Source: Mycolicibacterium sp. P1-5 (lineage in GTDB: Bacteria > Actinomycetota > Actinomycetes > Mycobacteriales > Mycobacteriaceae). From it: DNA of 64,000 nt. The position numbers and the translations under genes were made by a program. The DNA lies in contig NZ_NPKT01000001.1 of assembly GCF_008329565.1 (NCBI RefSeq), forward strand, positions 372,001-436,000, written 5' to 3'. Position 1 is the stretch's first letter. Every line of letters starts with the position of its first letter. This document shows positions 29,639 through 37,943 of this stretch, one piece after another. The notes under the pieces were generated by a model, which was given only the letters and a program-made list of their open reading frames with translations, was not told where the DNA came from and did not search any database.

Positions 29639-29767
29639 ATGAGCGGCCTCGACGCATTCCATCCCGATCGGTCCGGAACCGAGCCGGCTGATGACATCTT
29701 CGCACCGCACCAACCGCCATCCCGCGAGGCCGTCGCGGTCGATGTGGATCGGCTGTACCCGCTGTGA
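29639..29767 (+). CDS. Short ORF coupled to the TetR gene
   Basis: 42 residues (begins [13 protein letters not shown], ends DVDRLYPL), acidic, with no signal peptide, membrane span or known motif. TATCGT at 29627-29632 sits 6 bases before the ATG, a leaderless arrangement like that of the homologous promoter at 26737-26751. Its TGA overlaps the GTG of the TetR gene. It may be a leader peptide that couples translation into TetR, or the stub of a gene truncated by the rearrangement. I do not recognise it. Confidence 0.45.
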   Translation: MSGLDAFHPDRSGTEPADDIFAPHQPPSREAVAVDVDRLYPL

Positions 29768-30357
29768 GCGTCGAGGGTATTGCCGGCCCCAGGCCCGGAC
29801 GACCACGCAGCGAGCAGTCCCGTTCGGCGGTGCTCCGTGCGACGTCGGAATTGTTGCACGAGAACGGGTTGCGGTCGATGACCACCGAGCAGATCGCGGG
29901 CCGTAGCGGTGCCAGTAAGGCCACGATCTACAAGTGGTGGCCCAACAAATACGGGGTTGCGATCGATGCGTTCTTCTCCGAGATGCAGGCCGACTCCCCC
30001 GACCCCGACACCGGGTCGGCCCGCGGCGATCTCATGGTCTGGCTGCGCGGCTTGTGCCACTTCTACACCGGCCCGAGCGGGCGCGTGTTCGCCCAATTGT
30101 TCGGCGAAGCCCAGTTCGATCCCGAGGTCGCCAGCGGGCTCCGTGACGGGCTGATCCGGTCGCGGCGCGCGACGCTCGAAACCATCTGGGGCCGCGGCGT
30201 GGCCCGCGGGGAGTTGCGCGACGACATCGACCCTGACGTGGCAATCGACCTGATCATCGGGCCCGCCCTGTACCGGCTGATGGCCGGCCACGCGAGTCTC
30301 GACGATGCCGACGCCGACGCGATCGTCGACGCGGCGATCCGCGGCCTGTCCGCGTGA
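29764..30357 (+). CDS. TetR/AcrR-family regulator
   Basis: 197 residues. The N-terminal helix-turn-helix is at about 28-67 ([33 protein letters not shown]), followed by a TetR_C ligand domain ([20 protein letters not shown]). GTG start at 29764 overlapping the upstream short ORF. It is followed 55 bases later by a palindrome at 30412-30433, directly in front of a small exported protein, so repression of that gene and the molybdopterin oxidoreductase is likely. Confidence 0.9.
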   Translation: MSVEGIAGPRPGRPRSEQSRSAVLRATSELLHENGLRSMTTEQIAGRSGASKATIYKWWPNKYGVAIDAFFSEMQADSPDPDTGSARGDLMVWLRGLCHFYTGPSGRVFAQLFGEAQFDPEVASGLRDGLIRSRRATLETIWGRGVARGELRDDIDPDVAIDLIIGPALYRLMAGHASLDDADADAIVDAAIRGLSA

Positions 30358-30411
30358 GCGAACTCACCGCGGCGTCGGGACTACCGCGCGACCCGCCGGC
30401 GCTGCATATTT

Positions 30412-30433
30412 CGAAACTGTACGTTCAGTTTCG
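30412..30433. promoter_or_regulatory. Putative operator of the TetR regulator
   Basis: CGAAACTG (30412-30419) and CAGTTTCG (30426-30433) are perfect arms around TACGTT, giving a 22-base palindrome with one mismatched pair. It overlaps the expected promoter/ribosome-site zone 9 bases upstream of the start of the exported protein. The 9-mer GTACGTTCA from this site recurs at about 30765-30773, just before the molybdopterin oxidoreductase ATG, which may be a second, partial site. Confidence 0.65.
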
Positions 30434-30441
30434 GAGGAGCA

Positions 30442-30705
30442 ATGATGAAGATAAGAATTCGTTTGGCCGCGGGCCTGCTGGCCACCGGCATCGCCGCCGC
30501 CGTCGCCGCCGCACCCCTCGCCGCGGCCGCTGACGATCCGCATCTGGTCTGCACCTATATCAGCGACGGCAACAGCCAATGCGAGACACCGGGCAACGCC
30601 CAGCTCACCGCTTCGCCACAGGACGTTCCATATCCCACGCTGTACCCGTTCCTGCTGGGTGGCGGGCTGATCTTCCACGATGGGCCGCACCACGGGATGC
30701 ACTGA
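30442..30705 (+). CDS. Small exported protein with His-rich tail
   Basis: 87 residues. GGAGGAGCA precedes the ATG (a second ATG follows at once). Signal peptide KIRIRLAAGLLATGIAAAVA with cleavage near PLAAAADD, then a 57-residue mature part with two Cys (VCTYISDGNSQC), which may form a disulfide, and a C-terminal HDGPHHGMH that could bind metal. It resembles the small secreted proteins common in mycobacteria, but I recognise no named family. It stands between the operator and the molybdopterin oxidoreductase gene and is likely co-transcribed with it. Confidence 0.75.
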   Translation: MMKIRIRLAAGLLATGIAAAVAAAPLAAAADDPHLVCTYISDGNSQCETPGNAQLTASPQDVPYPTLYPFLLGGGLIFHDGPHHGMH

Positions 30706-30777
30706 TTCGGACGATCTCGTCGATGCGGGCTGAGACATCGTCAACTCCGATTTGCTGTCGCAGCGTACGTTCACTCC

Positions 30778-32766
30778 ATGGTCACGGGCGGTTCCCGAAC
30801 AGTGCGGAGTTTTTGCCGGGTGTGCCCGTCGGTGTGCGGCATCCTCGTCGAAATCGACGACGACCGGGTAGTCGCCGTTCACGGCGACCGGGATAACCCC
30901 TTCTCCCGCGGCTACACCTGCCCCAAGGGCCGCGCACTGCCGCTGATCCACCACCACCCGGATCGGCTCGAGCGGCCGATGATCCGCACCGGTGGGGAGC
31001 TGACCGAAACCAGCTGGGAGGCTTGCCTTGACGACCTCGGCACCCGGCTGCAGGCCATCATCGCCGAGCACGGCCCGGCGGCGATTGCCGTCAACTTCGG
31101 CACCGGCATCGGGATGGACGCCGCCGGCTACCGCATCGCCGAGGCGTTGCACCGCGCGATCGGCACACCGGCGAAGTTCAGCCCGCTGACCATCGACGGC
31201 ACAGCGAAGGTTCTGGTCGCGGAGTTGATGGGCGGATCTGCGGGCCTGACCGGGCGGCCCGACTACGAGAATGCCGCACTGGTCATATTGATCGGCAGCA
31301 ATCCCGTTGTCTCGCATGGCCATACCGTAGGAATGCCCAACCCGCGAGGATTTTTTCGCGATCTCGCCGCGCGCGCTCAGCTCTGGGTGCTGGATCCGCG
31401 CCGCACCGAGACCGCCCGGTTGGCGACCCGCCATCTCGCGCCCCGGCCGGGCACCGACTATGCGGTACTGGCCTACCTGGTGCGCGAGATCCTGCGTGAC
31501 GGCGTCGGTCCCGATGTGGCGGTTCAGGACCTCGACGTACTGGCGTCTGCGGTCGAGCCGTTCACCCGGGAACATACCGCCACCCTTGCCGACATCGGTC
31601 CAGCCGACCTCGATGATCTGCTCACCGCCGTCCGCCAGGCCGGGCACATCGCGATCGACACCGGCACCGGTGTCACGATGTCGGCGAGTGCCAATGTCAC
31701 GCAATGGCTTTCCTGGGCGCTGTTGATCCTGACCGGCTCGATGAACACGCCCGGCGGGGAATGGTTCCATCCCGGCTACGGCTATCAGCTGGAGATGTTC
31801 GAGCTGCCGATCGCACCGCCGGAGGGCAAGTCGCGACCTGGACCGCGCAGCCGCCCCGACACGAAAGCGTTCATGCGCGAATGGCCTTGCGCCACACTGT
31901 CCGACGAGATCGAGGCAGGCAATGTCCGCGCCTTACTGAACCTCGGTGGCAGCCTGCTCACCGGTTTCCCGGCCACCGATGCCTTGCGGGCGGCGTTGCC
32001 GAAGCTCGAGGTGCTGGCCACCACCGAGATCCTGCCGACCGAGACGACGGAGTTGTCCACTCACGTGCTGCCCACCACAGGTCAGCTCGAGCGACCGGAT
32101 GTCACACTCTGGGACTTCATGAGTACGTGCATCTCCGCCCAGCACACTCCTGCGGTGATCAACCCGATCGGCGAGCGCCGCCCGATGTGGTGGGTGCTCG
32201 CCGAGATCGGCGCACGGTTGGGCCACCACATCGCCGACACCACGATGACCGACGAGGAGATACTGGCCAAGCAAAACGCAGGCGGCCGCAGCAGTTACGA
32301 CGACCTCGTCGCCACCGGTTGGGCGCAGACCGAACGGGAGCTACCGGCAGCGTGGATGCAACGTCACGTCGAACGACTCGGCGGCTGGCGGATGGCCCCG
32401 CAAATCCTGGTCGACCAATTGCACGGTCTAAATCACACCACCGGCCCGGTGTTGGTGCCGCGGCGCCAATTGCGAAGAGTCAACGCCCAATTGGACTACC
32501 TGGGCGAGCAGCCCGAGATCCTGGTGAACCCTGAGGACGCCGCGGACGCCGGCCTCGTCGACAACCAGAAGCTGGTGGTGCGCACCGAGCACGGCGAGGT
32601 CACCGGGATCGCGAAACTGGACCCGTCGGTGCGCAGCGGCGTGGTGTCGGTGCCGCACGCGCACGTCGGCGCCAACGTCAACCAGTTGACCAGTAAGGAC
32701 GACCTGGACCCGGCAACCGGGATGACCCGCTACTCCGGGGTGCCCGTCAGCCTGCATCCGGCCTGA
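30778..32766 (+). CDS. Molybdopterin-dependent oxidoreductase
   Basis: 662 residues of the DMSO reductase superfamily. The N-terminal 4Fe-4S site is complete (Cys13, Cys16, Cys20 and Cys48 in YTCPKG). Core segments include ALVILIGSNPVVSHGH, LWVLDPRRTETARLA and a C-terminal cap with LVPRRQLRRVNAQLDYL and HAHVGANVNQLT. No Cys or Sec is evident at the usual metal-ligand spot near SPLTIDGTAKVLV, so the Mo ligand may be another residue. No Tat signal, so it is cytoplasmic. Partner subunits are absent nearby. Substrate unknown. Short form compared with FdhF-type enzymes (about 700-800). Confidence 0.88.
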   Translation: MVTGGSRTVRSFCRVCPSVCGILVEIDDDRVVAVHGDRDNPFSRGYTCPKGRALPLIHHHPDRLERPMIRTGGELTETSWEACLDDLGTRLQAIIAEHGPAAIAVNFGTGIGMDAAGYRIAEALHRAIGTPAKFSPLTIDGTAKVLVAELMGGSAGLTGRPDYENAALVILIGSNPVVSHGHTVGMPNPRGFFRDLAARAQLWVLDPRRTETARLATRHLAPRPGTDYAVLAYLVREILRDGVGPDVAVQDLDVLASAVEPFTREHTATLADIGPADLDDLLTAVRQAGHIAIDTGTGVTMSASANVTQWLSWALLILTGSMNTPGGEWFHPGYGYQLEMFELPIAPPEGKSRPGPRSRPDTKAFMREWPCATLSDEIEAGNVRALLNLGGSLLTGFPATDALRAALPKLEVLATTEILPTETTELSTHVLPTTGQLERPDVTLWDFMSTCISAQHTPAVINPIGERRPMWWVLAEIGARLGHHIADTTMTDEEILAKQNAGGRSSYDDLVATGWAQTERELPAAWMQRHVERLGGWRMAPQILVDQLHGLNHTTGPVLVPRRQLRRVNAQLDYLGEQPEILVNPEDAADAGLVDNQKLVVRTEHGEVTGIAKLDPSVRSGVVSVPHAHVGANVNQLTSKDDLDPATGMTRYSGVPVSLHPA

Positions 32767-32768
32767 GC

Positions 32769-33524
32769 TCAGTCGTCCTCGAGCTCGGCGAGGACATCGT
32801 CGGGGATGTCGGCGTTGGTGTAGACGTCCTGGACGTCGTCGCTGTCCTCCAGCGCGTCGACGAGCTTCATGATCTTGCGGGCGCCCTCGGCGTCCAGCGG
32901 AACCGTCACCGACGCCTGGAAACCGGCCTCGGCGGAGTCGTAGTCGATGCCGGCATCCACCAGCGCGGTGCGCACCGCGACCAGATCGGTCGGTTCGGAT
33001 ATCACCTCGAAGCTGTCGCCGAGGTCGTTGACCTCTTCGGCGCCGGCATCCAGCACGGCGAGCAGCACGTCGTCCTCGGACAACTCGTTCTTGTCCAGGG
33101 TCACCACGCCCTTGCGGGAGAACAGGTAGGCCACCGAGCCGGGGTCGGCCATGTTGCCGCCGTTGCGGGTCATCGCGACGCGGACCTCGCCGGCGGCGCG
33201 GTTGCGGTTGTCGGTCAGGCACTCGACGAGCACCGCAACGCCATTGGGGCCGTAACCCTCGTAGGTGATGTTCTGCCAGTCGGCGCCGCCGGCTTCCTCG
33301 CCACCGCCACGCTTGCGGGCGCGCTCGATGTTGTCGTTGGGCACCGAGGACTTCTTGGCCTTCTGGATGGCGTCGTACAAGGTGGGATTACCGGCCGGGT
33401 CACCACCGCCAACGCGCGCTGCGACCTCGATGTTCTTGATGAGCTTGGCGAACATCTTGCCGCGCTTGGCGTCGACGACGGCCTTCTTGTGCTTGGTGGT
33501 AGCCCACTTGGAATGGCCGCTCAT
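32769..33524 (-). CDS. yebC: YebC/PmpR-family translation/transcription factor
   Basis: 251 residues. [67 protein letters not shown] (split here into its known family blocks) and [19 protein letters not shown] are diagnostic of the YebC family. These proteins have been linked to gene regulation and to translation of proline-rich stretches. Rv2603c orthologue. It is convergent with the molybdopterin oxidoreductase gene, 2 bases apart. A partial, scrambled copy is at 29390-29548. Confidence 0.96.
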   Translation of the reverse strand: MSGHSKWATTKHKKAVVDAKRGKMFAKLIKNIEVAARVGGGDPAGNPTLYDAIQKAKKSSVPNDNIERARKRGGGEEAGGADWQNITYEGYGPNGVAVLVECLTDNRNRAAGEVRVAMTRNGGNMADPGSVAYLFSRKGVVTLDKNELSEDDVLLAVLDAGAEEVNDLGDSFEVISEPTDLVAVRTALVDAGIDYDSAEAGFQASVTVPLDAEGARKIMKLVDALEDSDDVQDVYTNADIPDDVLAELEDD

Positions 33525-33593
33525 CGGGTTCTTCTCCGTACTGTCCGTTCTGCCGTAACCCGACGAGTCTACTGGCCGGTGACCGGCTCCGGC

Positions 33594-34427
33594 CTATCCG
33601 TCCAGGCTGCGCGCCTTCCGGCCACCAAGAGCGAGGCGGGCAGTCAGATCGAGGAGGTAGCCGACGACGCCGATCACCAGCACGACGGCGACGACCTGGT
33701 CGTAGGCCAGTTGGTCGCGTGCGTTGAGAATCTGGTAGCCCAGGCCCGAGCGCACCCCGAGCATCTCCGCGGGCACCAGGACCACCCAGGCGATGCCGAG
33801 CGCCAGCCGAAGACCGGTCTGAATGTGGCCGCGGATGGCCGGCAGCACGACGGCGGTGAGCAATTCGGTGCGGGTGGCGTGGAACGAGCGAGCGACGTGA
33901 AGAAAGCCGGGTTCGATCGCGTGGACGCCGGCAACCGTGTTGAGAAGGATCGGCCAGACCGCGGCAGCCGCGATCAGGAAGATCACCGGCTGGTTGCCGA
34001 TCCCGAACACCGCGAGGGCGATCGGCGTCCACGACAGCGGAGAGATCATCCGCAGGAATTGCACCAGGGGCGTGGCCGCCCGCTCGACGGTGGTGTTCAG
34101 CCCGATCAACAATCCGACCGGAATGCCGATCACGGCGGCGACCAACAGACCGACCACCAACCGGTAGAGACTGTATCCGGTGTCGGACAACAGCACCCCG
34201 CGACTGAGCAGCTCGCCGACGGCAGGCAAGGCCTTCTGCGGTGCGGTCTGGCGCAGCAGCGACGTCGGTGCGGCCAGCACCGTGGTGGCCAGCCACCACA
34301 ACCCGACTGCGATGACGACGGCGACCAGTGGTGGCCATGCCCGGTTCCACCATGAGCGGCGGCGGCCCGGGGTGACGGGCCCAGAGCTGTCGACAAGCGT
34401 CTCGCGGTGTGCCTGGGTGGCGGTCAT
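33594..34427 (-). CDS. ABC importer permease, nitrate/sulfonate/taurine type
   Basis: 277 residues, six predicted spans, with the BPD_transp_1 cytoplasmic loop (FLHVARSFHATRTELLTAVV) that contacts the ATPase. ISPLSWTPIALAVFGIGN is typical of the SsuC/TauC/NrtB group. Last gene of a five-gene operon (DUF4242, ACAD-like, ATPase, binding protein, permease), overlapping the binding-protein gene by 4 bases. Confidence 0.88.
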   Translation of the reverse strand: MTATQAHRETLVDSSGPVTPGRRRSWWNRAWPPLVAVVIAVGLWWLATTVLAAPTSLLRQTAPQKALPAVGELLSRGVLLSDTGYSLYRLVVGLLVAAVIGIPVGLLIGLNTTVERAATPLVQFLRMISPLSWTPIALAVFGIGNQPVIFLIAAAAVWPILLNTVAGVHAIEPGFLHVARSFHATRTELLTAVVLPAIRGHIQTGLRLALGIAWVVLVPAEMLGVRSGLGYQILNARDQLAYDQVVAVVLVIGVVGYLLDLTARLALGGRKARSLDG

Positions 34428-35587
34428 AACGGTTGCACCTCTTCGATTCTGGTGAGGTCGGAGGGTAGCCCGAAGGCGGCCGGCCCGCCGTGGGACGACA
34501 GGGAGTGGCGCACGAACTGGTCGTCGATCAGATCGGTGTGGACTCCAGCGGGGTCGAGTCGCTCCAGGAAGCGTCGGTCGCCGTCGACGACGGTCTCGCC
34601 CATCGCTTCCAGCAACCGCTGAGTGAAGCTGGGAAAAGGGAAGGGCTGGAAGCCAAGTCGCTGCGGCTGCCAGTCGGGATGTGCAAACGGGTACGGCGCG
34701 TTCGGATAGGTCAGGGCCGTCTGCACCGCCGGAAGCGGCTGTGGCAGGTAGCGACCGGCCAGCGCGGCCGCGGCGGTCTTGCGGTCGCCGTTGATGCGCA
34801 GTTGTGCCGCCACCACCGCATCGGTGACCGCCTGCACCGCGGCCGGGTTCTTCGCGATCACGTCGTCACGGGTGATCAACACGCAGCAGGCGTGGTCGCG
34901 CCACACATCACCCAGGAAGGTGTGGATGCGGCCGATCTTCTTGATCTGAGCCATCGCGTTGAACGGGTCGGCGACGACGTATCCCGCGATGGACCCGTTG
35001 GCCAGGCCCGGCACCATGTCCGAGGGGCTCATCACGATGAGTTCGACGGTGCGGTCGGATTTGGTTGCGCTACGGCGCACCACCGGTCGTATTCCGTTGG
35101 CCCGCAAAAGCTGTTGCAACACAATGTTGTGGATCGACCACCAGCCCGGGATACCGATCTGCCTACCGGCGAGGTCCGACAGATCGTGGATGTTCGGAGC
35201 AACGGTCAGTGCTGAGCCGTTGGTGTGGTTCCAGCCGAGGATCCGCACTCCCCCGCCGAGCCCATAGCGCAGTTGCACCGCCATCGGCATCAGCAGGTGC
35301 ACGACGTCGACCTGACGGCTGATGAAGGCTTCGGCAAGAGCGGCCCAACTGCGGAATAGCACGGGCTTGGCGGAGCTGACCACGCCTGCCGGATACAGCG
35401 CAGCGCTGTGTGCGATCAGAAGTGGTGCGGCGTCCGTGATGGGCAGATAGCCGACGCGCAGTTGCCCGGTGACGTTGGCGGCGTTGGTGGTGGCACTGCG
35501 GGTCAGATCCGCGATCCCCAGTAACCCGCCGGTGGCGGCCAGCCCGGCCGCCCCGGTCAGCAGCCGCCGCCGCGAAAGTCCGCTCAC
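34424..35587 (-). CDS. ABC importer substrate-binding protein, NrtA/SsuA-like, Tat-exported
   Basis: 387 residues. The N-terminus SRRRLLTGAAGLAATG is a twin-arginine signal. The mature part begins LRVGYLPITDAAPLLIAHSA, a hallmark of the NrtA/CmpA/SsuA group, followed by DVVHLLMPMAVQLRYG and IGIPGWWSIHN. Tat export implies folding, perhaps with a cofactor, before transport. The ligand is unknown; oxyanions, sulfonates or related small acids are candidates by family. It overlaps the ATPase and permease genes by 4 bases each. Confidence 0.88.
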   Translation of the reverse strand: MSGLSRRRLLTGAAGLAATGGLLGIADLTRSATTNAANVTGQLRVGYLPITDAAPLLIAHSAALYPAGVVSSAKPVLFRSWAALAEAFISRQVDVVHLLMPMAVQLRYGLGGGVRILGWNHTNGSALTVAPNIHDLSDLAGRQIGIPGWWSIHNIVLQQLLRANGIRPVVRRSATKSDRTVELIVMSPSDMVPGLANGSIAGYVVADPFNAMAQIKKIGRIHTFLGDVWRDHACCVLITRDDVIAKNPAAVQAVTDAVVAAQLRINGDRKTAAAALAGRYLPQPLPAVQTALTYPNAPYPFAHPDWQPQRLGFQPFPFPSFTQRLLEAMGETVVDGDRRFLERLDPAGVHTDLIDDQFVRHSLSSHGGPAAFGLPSDLTRIEEVQPL

Positions 35588-36312
35588 CGAACCGGTTCCG
35601 CGGTCTGCTGATAGCGGTCCAGGATTTCACGGCGCACCCCGGAGGTCCCGGCCGAATCCGCTTCACCCAGGTGCCACCGACCGTGCAGGGCCCCGTCGGA
35701 GCCGAGGAGCACCACCCGGTCCGCCAGGCCGAGGGCCTCGTCGACATCGTGGGTGACGAGCACGACGGTGGTCGTCAGGGTGGCGGCCAGGTCGGCCAGC
35801 CACCGCTGGAGATCGCCTCGGGTGGCCGGGTCCAGCGCGCTGAACGGTTCATCGAGCAGCAGCAGTACCGGGTTGGTGGCGACGGCGCGCAGGATCGCCA
35901 CCCGCTGGGCCTGACCGCCGGAAAGCTGGTCCGGGTAGCGCGGCGCCAGGGAGTCGATGCCGAAGCGCTCCAGTAACTGCGCCACGTGCTCGTCGTTGAA
36001 TGCGTCGCGATGGGCCGCGAATCGCCCTGCAAAGGCGACGTTTTCGGCGACCGTCAGCCACGGCATCAGTAGCGGCTGCTGGAACACCACCCCGGTCCGG
36101 GGCCGGCTGCCCGCGCCCGACCAGGTGATGTCTCCTGACGACAGGGTGTCGAGCCCGGCGAGCACCCGCAGCAGAGTCGACTTTCCGCTGCCGCTGCGGC
36201 CCAGCACCGCCAGGAATTCACCCTCCTCGATGCTCAGGTCGATATCGCGCAACGCGGTGCTCACCCCGAACCGTTTGGCACCGGCGCTTATTCGTACCGA
36301 CTCAGTTCCCAC
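35584..36312 (-). CDS. ABC importer ATP-binding subunit
   Basis: 242 residues. Walker A GRSGSGKST near 39-47, Q-loop FQQPLLMPWLTV, signature LSGGQAQR at 130-137, Walker B LLLLDEP, H-loop VTHDVDEAL. Close to SsuB/TauB/NrtD ATPases. The ATG at 36312 lies inside the 3' end of the ACAD-like gene (25-base overlap), so translation is strongly coupled. Confidence 0.92.
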   Translation of the reverse strand: MGTESVRISAGAKRFGVSTALRDIDLSIEEGEFLAVLGRSGSGKSTLLRVLAGLDTLSSGDITWSGAGSRPRTGVVFQQPLLMPWLTVAENVAFAGRFAAHRDAFNDEHVAQLLERFGIDSLAPRYPDQLSGGQAQRVAILRAVATNPVLLLLDEPFSALDPATRGDLQRWLADLAATLTTTVVLVTHDVDEALGLADRVVLLGSDGALHGRWHLGEADSAGTSGVRREILDRYQQTAEPVR

Positions 36313-37334
36313 CGCAGTTGTCCTTCCGAAGGTGATTGAACGGGCAGGAAAGCCGCTTCCCTGAACCGTCTGTTGGCACTGTTGCCACGTGCATAGCCGG
36401 CACCGCCGACCAGTGTGGATTCCAACCGGGTGGCGGCCAGCGCCGCACCGGCCGCATCGAGGCGCAACCGGATCAGGTCGGCGATGCCCGCGCGGGCGGG
36501 CTCGCCGGCGAACGCGTAGAGCCGGGTGCGCATCACACGGCTGCGCTCCCCGAGGTCAGCGAGGTCGTGGGCGAAGGGGTCTGCCAGCACGCCGCTCGCG
36601 CGGCCCGCACCCGCGAGTGCGGCGCGGGTGACACCGACGCAGAAGGACGTCTGCGCCAACAGGAATGCGGGTCGGATGCCGGCGCAGAAGCCCACCAGAT
36701 CGGTGCTGATGATCTGGTCCGGCTCAACGTTGACGTCCTGGAAGCGCAGCGAACTCGAGACCGTCGCACCCAGTGCCATCAGGTCCGGCGCCGGGTCGAC
36801 GGTCACACCCGGCGCGGCCGCCTCGACCGCCACCACGTAATTGGTGCCGCTGTCGTCACGGGCCGGTAGCACGATCACCGCATCTTCGAATAGGTTGGAG
36901 GCCCACCGAATTGGTCCGCTGATCGTCAGGCCGGCGTCCTCCGGGCGGGCGATCACCGGTACCTGGCCGAGGCCGGCCACCTGCTTGAGCCCGGTGGCCA
37001 TGGCGGTGACGCCGATGCGCGCACCGGTGCGCAAGGCGTCGATGTGGGTATCGCGAAGAGGTGCCGAACCGTAACCCAGGTAGGTCAGTGCCATGACATG
37101 CGCCCAGGTGCTGAACGCGACGGTCAGGCTCGCCGTGGCGATTTCGTCGATGAGCGCGACGATGTGGGGCAGACCGGAGTCCGACAATGCGGCGTCGAAC
37201 AGGCCGGCGCCGCCGAGGTCGGCCAGATCAGCACGCACGTCGGCGCCCTGCTCGTCCAGGACGGCGGCGCGCCCCGCGACCGACTGAACAGCCGCGGCGA
37301 GGGCCGCCTGCCGGTCGGCCAACGCCGTCGTCAC
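36288..37334 (-). CDS. Acyl-CoA-dehydrogenase-fold flavoprotein
   Basis: 348 residues, from GTG 37334 (GTGA overlap with the DUF4242 stop). Features of the ACAD fold: LADLGGAGLFDAAL, the AFSTWAHVMALTYLGYG helix, TAMATGLKQVAG at the flavin site, and a C-terminal AATRLESTLVGGAGYARGNSANRRFREAAFL that contacts flavin. It is shorter than fatty-acid dehydrogenases (about 380) and sits with an SsuABC-like importer, so a flavin monooxygenase of the DszC/SfnB kind acting on the imported compound is as likely as a true acyl-CoA dehydrogenase. This is inference from context. Confidence 0.8.
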   Translation of the reverse strand: MTTALADRQAALAAAVQSVAGRAAVLDEQGADVRADLADLGGAGLFDAALSDSGLPHIVALIDEIATASLTVAFSTWAHVMALTYLGYGSAPLRDTHIDALRTGARIGVTAMATGLKQVAGLGQVPVIARPEDAGLTISGPIRWASNLFEDAVIVLPARDDSGTNYVVAVEAAAPGVTVDPAPDLMALGATVSSSLRFQDVNVEPDQIISTDLVGFCAGIRPAFLLAQTSFCVGVTRAALAGAGRASGVLADPFAHDLADLGERSRVMRTRLYAFAGEPARAGIADLIRLRLDAAGAALAATRLESTLVGGAGYARGNSANRRFREAAFLPVQSPSEGQLRWELSRYE

Positions 37335-37852
37335 CGACGATCCTCGTCGAGGCGGTGCAACCGGTCGATCGGCGTCGAGACGGCGTCGCGCGCGCGGCGC
37401 ACCGCATCCTCGTCCGGGGCGTCGTAGAAGCACAGGCACTTGACCGTGTCCTCGCGGACATAGGTGCGCAGGAAGCTGACCTCGGGCACGTCGGCGTAGC
37501 GGGGGGCGTTTGCCTTCTTGCGGGCGAGGTAGGAGTCCATGTCGATCTCGGCCGGGATGTCCCACTCGACCAAATATCCCGCCGCGGGTCGGACCGCTTT
37601 GAGGTCATCGAGGTCCGCCCCCACCAACCGGACCTGGTGCGGACCGGTGACTTCAGCGCCCCCCAGTGCGGCCGATTCGAGAGTCGGCGCCTCGTCACCT
37701 GCGAACTCGGTGATCGCGAAGATCCGCTGCGCAGAGGTGATCTGGGCTTCGATCAGGTCGCCACCCAGGCGGTGCGTGAGGGCGTCAATCTCTTTGAGCA
37801 CGAGGTCGGTGGCGGAATCGACGGAGGTGATCTCGTAGAGATAGAGGGGCAC
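37331..37852 (-). CDS. DUF4242 domain protein
   Basis: 173 residues from GTG 37852. The C-terminal half has the DUF4242 pattern, a ferredoxin-like fold: FLRTYVREDTVKCLCFYDAP, then DEDAVRRARDAVSTPIDRLH. The N-terminal half (LYLYEITSVDSATDLVLKEI) may be a second, related half. A member of this group in Streptomyces has been described as nickel-binding, but here only one Cys pair (CLC) is seen. First gene of the operon, 47 bases from the perfect palindrome at 37899-37914. An in-frame start at 37897 would lie next to the palindrome and is not preferred. Confidence 0.75.
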   Translation of the reverse strand: MPLYLYEITSVDSATDLVLKEIDALTHRLGGDLIEAQITSAQRIFAITEFAGDEAPTLESAALGGAEVTGPHQVRLVGADLDDLKAVRPAAGYLVEWDIPAEIDMDSYLARKKANAPRYADVPEVSFLRTYVREDTVKCLCFYDAPDEDAVRRARDAVSTPIDRLHRLDEDRR

Positions 37853-37898
37853 GGTGGCTCTTTTCGTCGTCGGGCAGTACGTCGGCGACGCTTCCACG

Positions 37899-37914
37899 GA
37901 CAGACCGGTCTGTC
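37899..37914. promoter_or_regulatory. Perfect TetR-type operator between divergent genes
   Basis: GACAGACCGGTCTGTC is a perfect 16-base palindrome, typical in size and in the ACCGGT centre of TetR-family sites. It lies in the 91-base space between the DUF4242/ACAD/ABC operon and the divergent TetR gene, about 30 bases upstream of the TetR start and 47 upstream of the DUF4242 start, so it can control both. Confidence 0.8.
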
Positions 37915-37943
37915 TATGTGCGGAAGTGAGCTACTCTGCTGCT

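Noticed and set aside
37335..37565. N-terminal extension of the ACAD-like gene
   Set aside because: It would fully overlap the DUF4242 gene; the GTG at 37334 gives the usual GTGA coupling.
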